Shown here: positions 7,019 through 8,552 of the stretch, one piece after another
Layout of the letters: every line of letters begins with the position of its first letter
Numbering within the stretch: position 1 is the first letter of the stretch
Notes under the pieces: model-generated
What the model saw: only the letters and a program-made list of their open reading frames with translations
Told to the model about the DNA's origin: nothing
Databases searched by the model: none
DNA from: Acidobacteriota bacterium
GTDB taxonomy: Bacteria > Acidobacteriota > Terriglobia > UBA7540
DNA length: 8,552 bases
Assembly (NCBI GenBank): GCA_021827255.1
Contig: JAKAWO010000123.1
Location: forward strand, 1 to 8,552
Direction: 5' to 3'
Position numbers and translations under genes: made by a program

Positions 7019-7990
7019 TCAAGATGTTTCCGCAGCGCGTCGTGCGAGCGCCGTCGCGGCAACGAAGGCGCTTTCGAGCGACTCGCGCCGGGTCAATGGC
7101 CGCTCGCCAGGCAATGCTTCGCATTCCGCGCCCTCGGTTGCCGGCATCCCGCCGTTGAACTCGATGATGAGCGTGGCCGCGCCCAGCTTGTGGAACCAGG
7201 CGTCTTCGTAATACGGCTCAGCGGGCTTGGGATAAGGCCGCGGCGGCCGATCGCGGAAAGGAAGGCGGCGAGCCCGCCACGCCTCTTGAATCGCGCCTGC
7301 CAGCGACTCCTCCAGCCACGCCAGCGCGCCTTGTGAATAAACCGTCGGCGCGAAGACTTCCGTCGGAAACATGAAATTGTGGAAGTCCGCAACCACGTGG
7401 GGCCGGAAGCCGCCAAGCAACTCCTTCGCGGCGCGCGTCTCATCGCCATGAGTTTCCGCCCAGTCGAACCACATATCGAGCCCGCCATCGGTCAGGCTCG
7501 ATCCTAACACGTTGCCGCCCGCTTCCCATTGCGCGATTTGATCCGGCGTAAAGTGCATCGGCGGCTGCTTCACCCACGTGCTGAAGAAAAAGTGCAGCGG
7601 CTCGTTGCCTTCCGCAAAGAAGCGCTGCCGATTGGCTTCCGTCCAGCCTTGCAGTTGCGTTCCGTGCCAACTGCCTGGAAAATGCATCGCGAAACGCGCG
7701 GCGCCGCCCGGATTGAGCAGCGGAATGACGACGAGCGTGGCGGACTGAAGGATGGAAGGATCAACGGTGGCCTCGAAGGGAGCGCTGCGGCTGAGGAGCG
7801 CATCGAGAAAAGCGAGCAAGCCGCGCGGCCCGCTCGGCTCGCAACCGTGCATTCCCGACAAGATCGCGACCCGCCGCGCGCCGGTTCCCAATCGCAGCGC
7901 GTAAACGGGAAGACCGCTGGCTGAGCGCGCGATCTCATTTATCCGGCAAAGGTCCGAGTGTGTGTGCGCGAGCTGCTCGAAGCGCGTCAT
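7019..7990 (-). CDS. M14-family zinc carboxypeptidase-like protein
   Basis: A 323-residue metallopeptidase of the M14 fold, which removes C-terminal residues or amide-linked groups using one zinc ion. It shows SASGLPVYALRLG (23-35), the counterpart of the family's S-x-G-R-P-I strand; GMHGCEPSG (46-54) with zinc ligands His48 and Glu51; NPGG (93-96); DFHNF (202-206) with the third ligand His204; and IIEFNGG (275-281) with catalytic Glu277. All key residues are present. The frame stays open up to an ATG at 8191, but that extension runs through two intergenic palindromes and lacks domain features, so the ATG at 7990 is preferred; its ribosome-binding site (GAGGG) is close and imperfect, so a start slightly upstream is possible. 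No signal peptide is visible with either start, which suggests a cytoplasmic enzyme. It lies 76 bases before the 952-residue gene and probably begins the operon. A peptide-trimming role is inference. Confidence 0.86.
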   Translation of the reverse strand: MTRFEQLAHTHSDLCRINEIARSASGLPVYALRLGTGARRVAILSGMHGCEPSGPRGLLAFLDALLSRSAPFEATVDPSILQSATLVVIPLLNPGGAARFAMHFPGSWHGTQLQGWTEANRQRFFAEGNEPLHFFFSTWVKQPPMHFTPDQIAQWEAGGNVLGSSLTDGGLDMWFDWAETHGDETRAAKELLGGFRPHVVADFHNFMFPTEVFAPTVYSQGALAWLEESLAGAIQEAWRARRLPFRDRPPRPYPKPAEPYYEDAWFHKLGAATLIIEFNGGMPATEGAECEALPGERPLTRRESLESAFVAATALARRAAETS

Positions 7991-8070
7991 GCCCTCGCGA
8001 GCGTTCAAAAACCAGTAGCGTTCTTCTTCCGCAGACCCGTTCAGGAAGTTCTCCCGGCGAAGGAATGCCC

Positions 8071-8090
8071 TCCGCCTGCACGCAAGCGGA
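8071..8090. repeat. Imperfect 20-base palindrome in the gap before the M14 gene
   Basis: Plus-strand TCCGCCTGCACGCAAGCGGA is nearly its own reverse complement, with arms TCCGC and GCGGA and inner TGC and GCA, broken by single mismatches that become G-U pairs in RNA on one strand. It sits about 80 bases before the chosen M14 start. It could be a hairpin in the operon leader, an operator, or a copy of an interspersed REP-like element. Only this copy is visible here. Confidence 0.4.
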
Positions 8091-8146
8091 GCCGTCCCCT
8101 GATGGCCGTCGCGTAGGCTTGGAGCGAATGACGTGGTGAAATTGAG

Positions 8147-8175
8147 GGCCGGCCAGGATGATCTTCCGGCCGGCC
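8147..8175. repeat. Strong GC-rich hairpin downstream of the TonB receptor gene
   Basis: GGCCGGCC and GGA pair with TCC and GGCCGGCC around a six-base loop, giving an 11-bp stem with a single bulged base. It begins 38 bases after the receptor stop on the minus strand. There is no T-tract after it, so it is not a canonical intrinsic terminator; it could stop 3' exonucleases, slow polymerase, or be a REP-like palindrome. Its position inside the open extension of the M14 frame argues that this extension is non-coding. Confidence 0.45.
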
Positions 8176-8212
8176 TAGGGGAAGCTTTCACGGCCTTCCC
8201 GCTCTGAGCGCG

Positions 8213-8552
8213 TCAGAACGAATACACCAGCGCCATCTGGAGCACTCGGGGGTTCCAAAAGTTGAGAGCGCCGGCTCCGTCCAAAGGCACCAGAGAGCCA
8301 AAGGAGCACGTCCCGCTGGGTCCTGGGTGGCAATTTGCTGGGCTGCTACTCACCACGTTGTTAAAGAAGTGCTGGCCGGTGTGCGTGCTGGAAAACAAGT
8401 TAAAGATTTCGAGGCGGAATTCCAAATTCTGCCGCTCCGTAATCCCCCGATCCTTCGATAGGGGATGGTGCCGTGTGGGTTGGGGGGTGGATCAATGTTG
8501 TGGCGGCCAGCAGACACGGGCGGCGACGGAGGGGGCACAGCAAAATCCCCGC
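8213..8552 (-). pseudogene. C-terminus of a TonB-dependent receptor, frame broken
   Basis: The frame ending at 8213 reads LSKDRGITERQNLEFRLEIF, then NLF, a loop with TCSFGSL, and ends NPRVLQMALVYSF. This is the last-strand signature of outer-membrane TonB-dependent receptors with a carboxypeptidase-regulatory-like plug region, common in Acidobacteriota: the K-x-x-x-I-x-E-R and E-F-R-x-E-x-F-N-L-F strands followed by NPR and a terminal aromatic residue. The frame meets a TGA at 8494-8492. Another frame carries plausible upstream sequence (SAGRHNIDPPPNPHGTIP) to the right edge, and the two would join if one base were added in the CCCC run at 8461-8464. So this is either a real frameshift or a sequence error. 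The receptor's ligand cannot be inferred. No further coding is visible between its stop and the M14 gene. Confidence 0.62.

Noticed and set aside
6943..7062. Forty-codon N-terminal extension of the 952-residue protein
   Set aside because: It would put the Tat signal in the interior, overlap the M14 gene by 44 bases and has no better ribosome-binding site.

Overview
The window looks like high-GC chromosomal DNA from an environmental bacterium, most likely Acidobacteriota (Solibacter/Bryobacter-like), with Verrucomicrobiota as the alternative. The reasons are two proteins that start with twin-arginine (Tat) signals, a sodium:solute symporter paired with an AGE-family epimerase, and the end of a TonB-dependent receptor with the NPR...Q.AL.YSF terminus common in acidobacterial receptors. 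This assignment is inference from protein style, not from a marker gene.

Every gene I can support is on the minus strand, so transcription runs from right to left. At the right edge (8213-8552) is the C-terminus of an outer-membrane TonB-dependent receptor, whose reading frame breaks near 8461-8464. A 222-base gap (7991-8212) follows and holds two hairpin-forming palindromes. Then comes a probable operon: an M14 zinc carboxypeptidase-like protein (7019-7990); a 952-residue Tat-exported protein of unassigned family that resembles a multidomain glycoside hydrolase (4084-6942); a Tat-signal AGE-family epimerase (2648-4006); a 46-residue single-span membrane protein (2511-2651); and a sodium:solute symporter (742-2514). 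The tiny membrane protein shares ATGA stop/start overlaps with both neighbours, so the epimerase, small protein and symporter should be translationally coupled.

Taken together the cluster reads as a glycan-scavenging unit. The receptor could bring a glycan or glycopeptide across the outer membrane. The 952-residue protein could cut it, the M14 enzyme could trim a peptide part, the epimerase could convert the released sugar, and the symporter with its small partner could import the product. The substrate cannot be read from the sequence.

Left of the operon, 305-670 is a decayed pRiA4b ORF-3-like gene with two in-frame stops and a lost 3' end. Positions 146-304 are unexplained. The left edge carries a good sigma70-type promoter (117-145), an 8-codon micro-ORF with a perfect Shine-Dalgarno sequence, and the first 17 codons of a further gene that leaves the window. 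I found no tRNA, rRNA, CRISPR array, intact insertion sequence or canonical intrinsic terminator, and no believable plus-strand gene.
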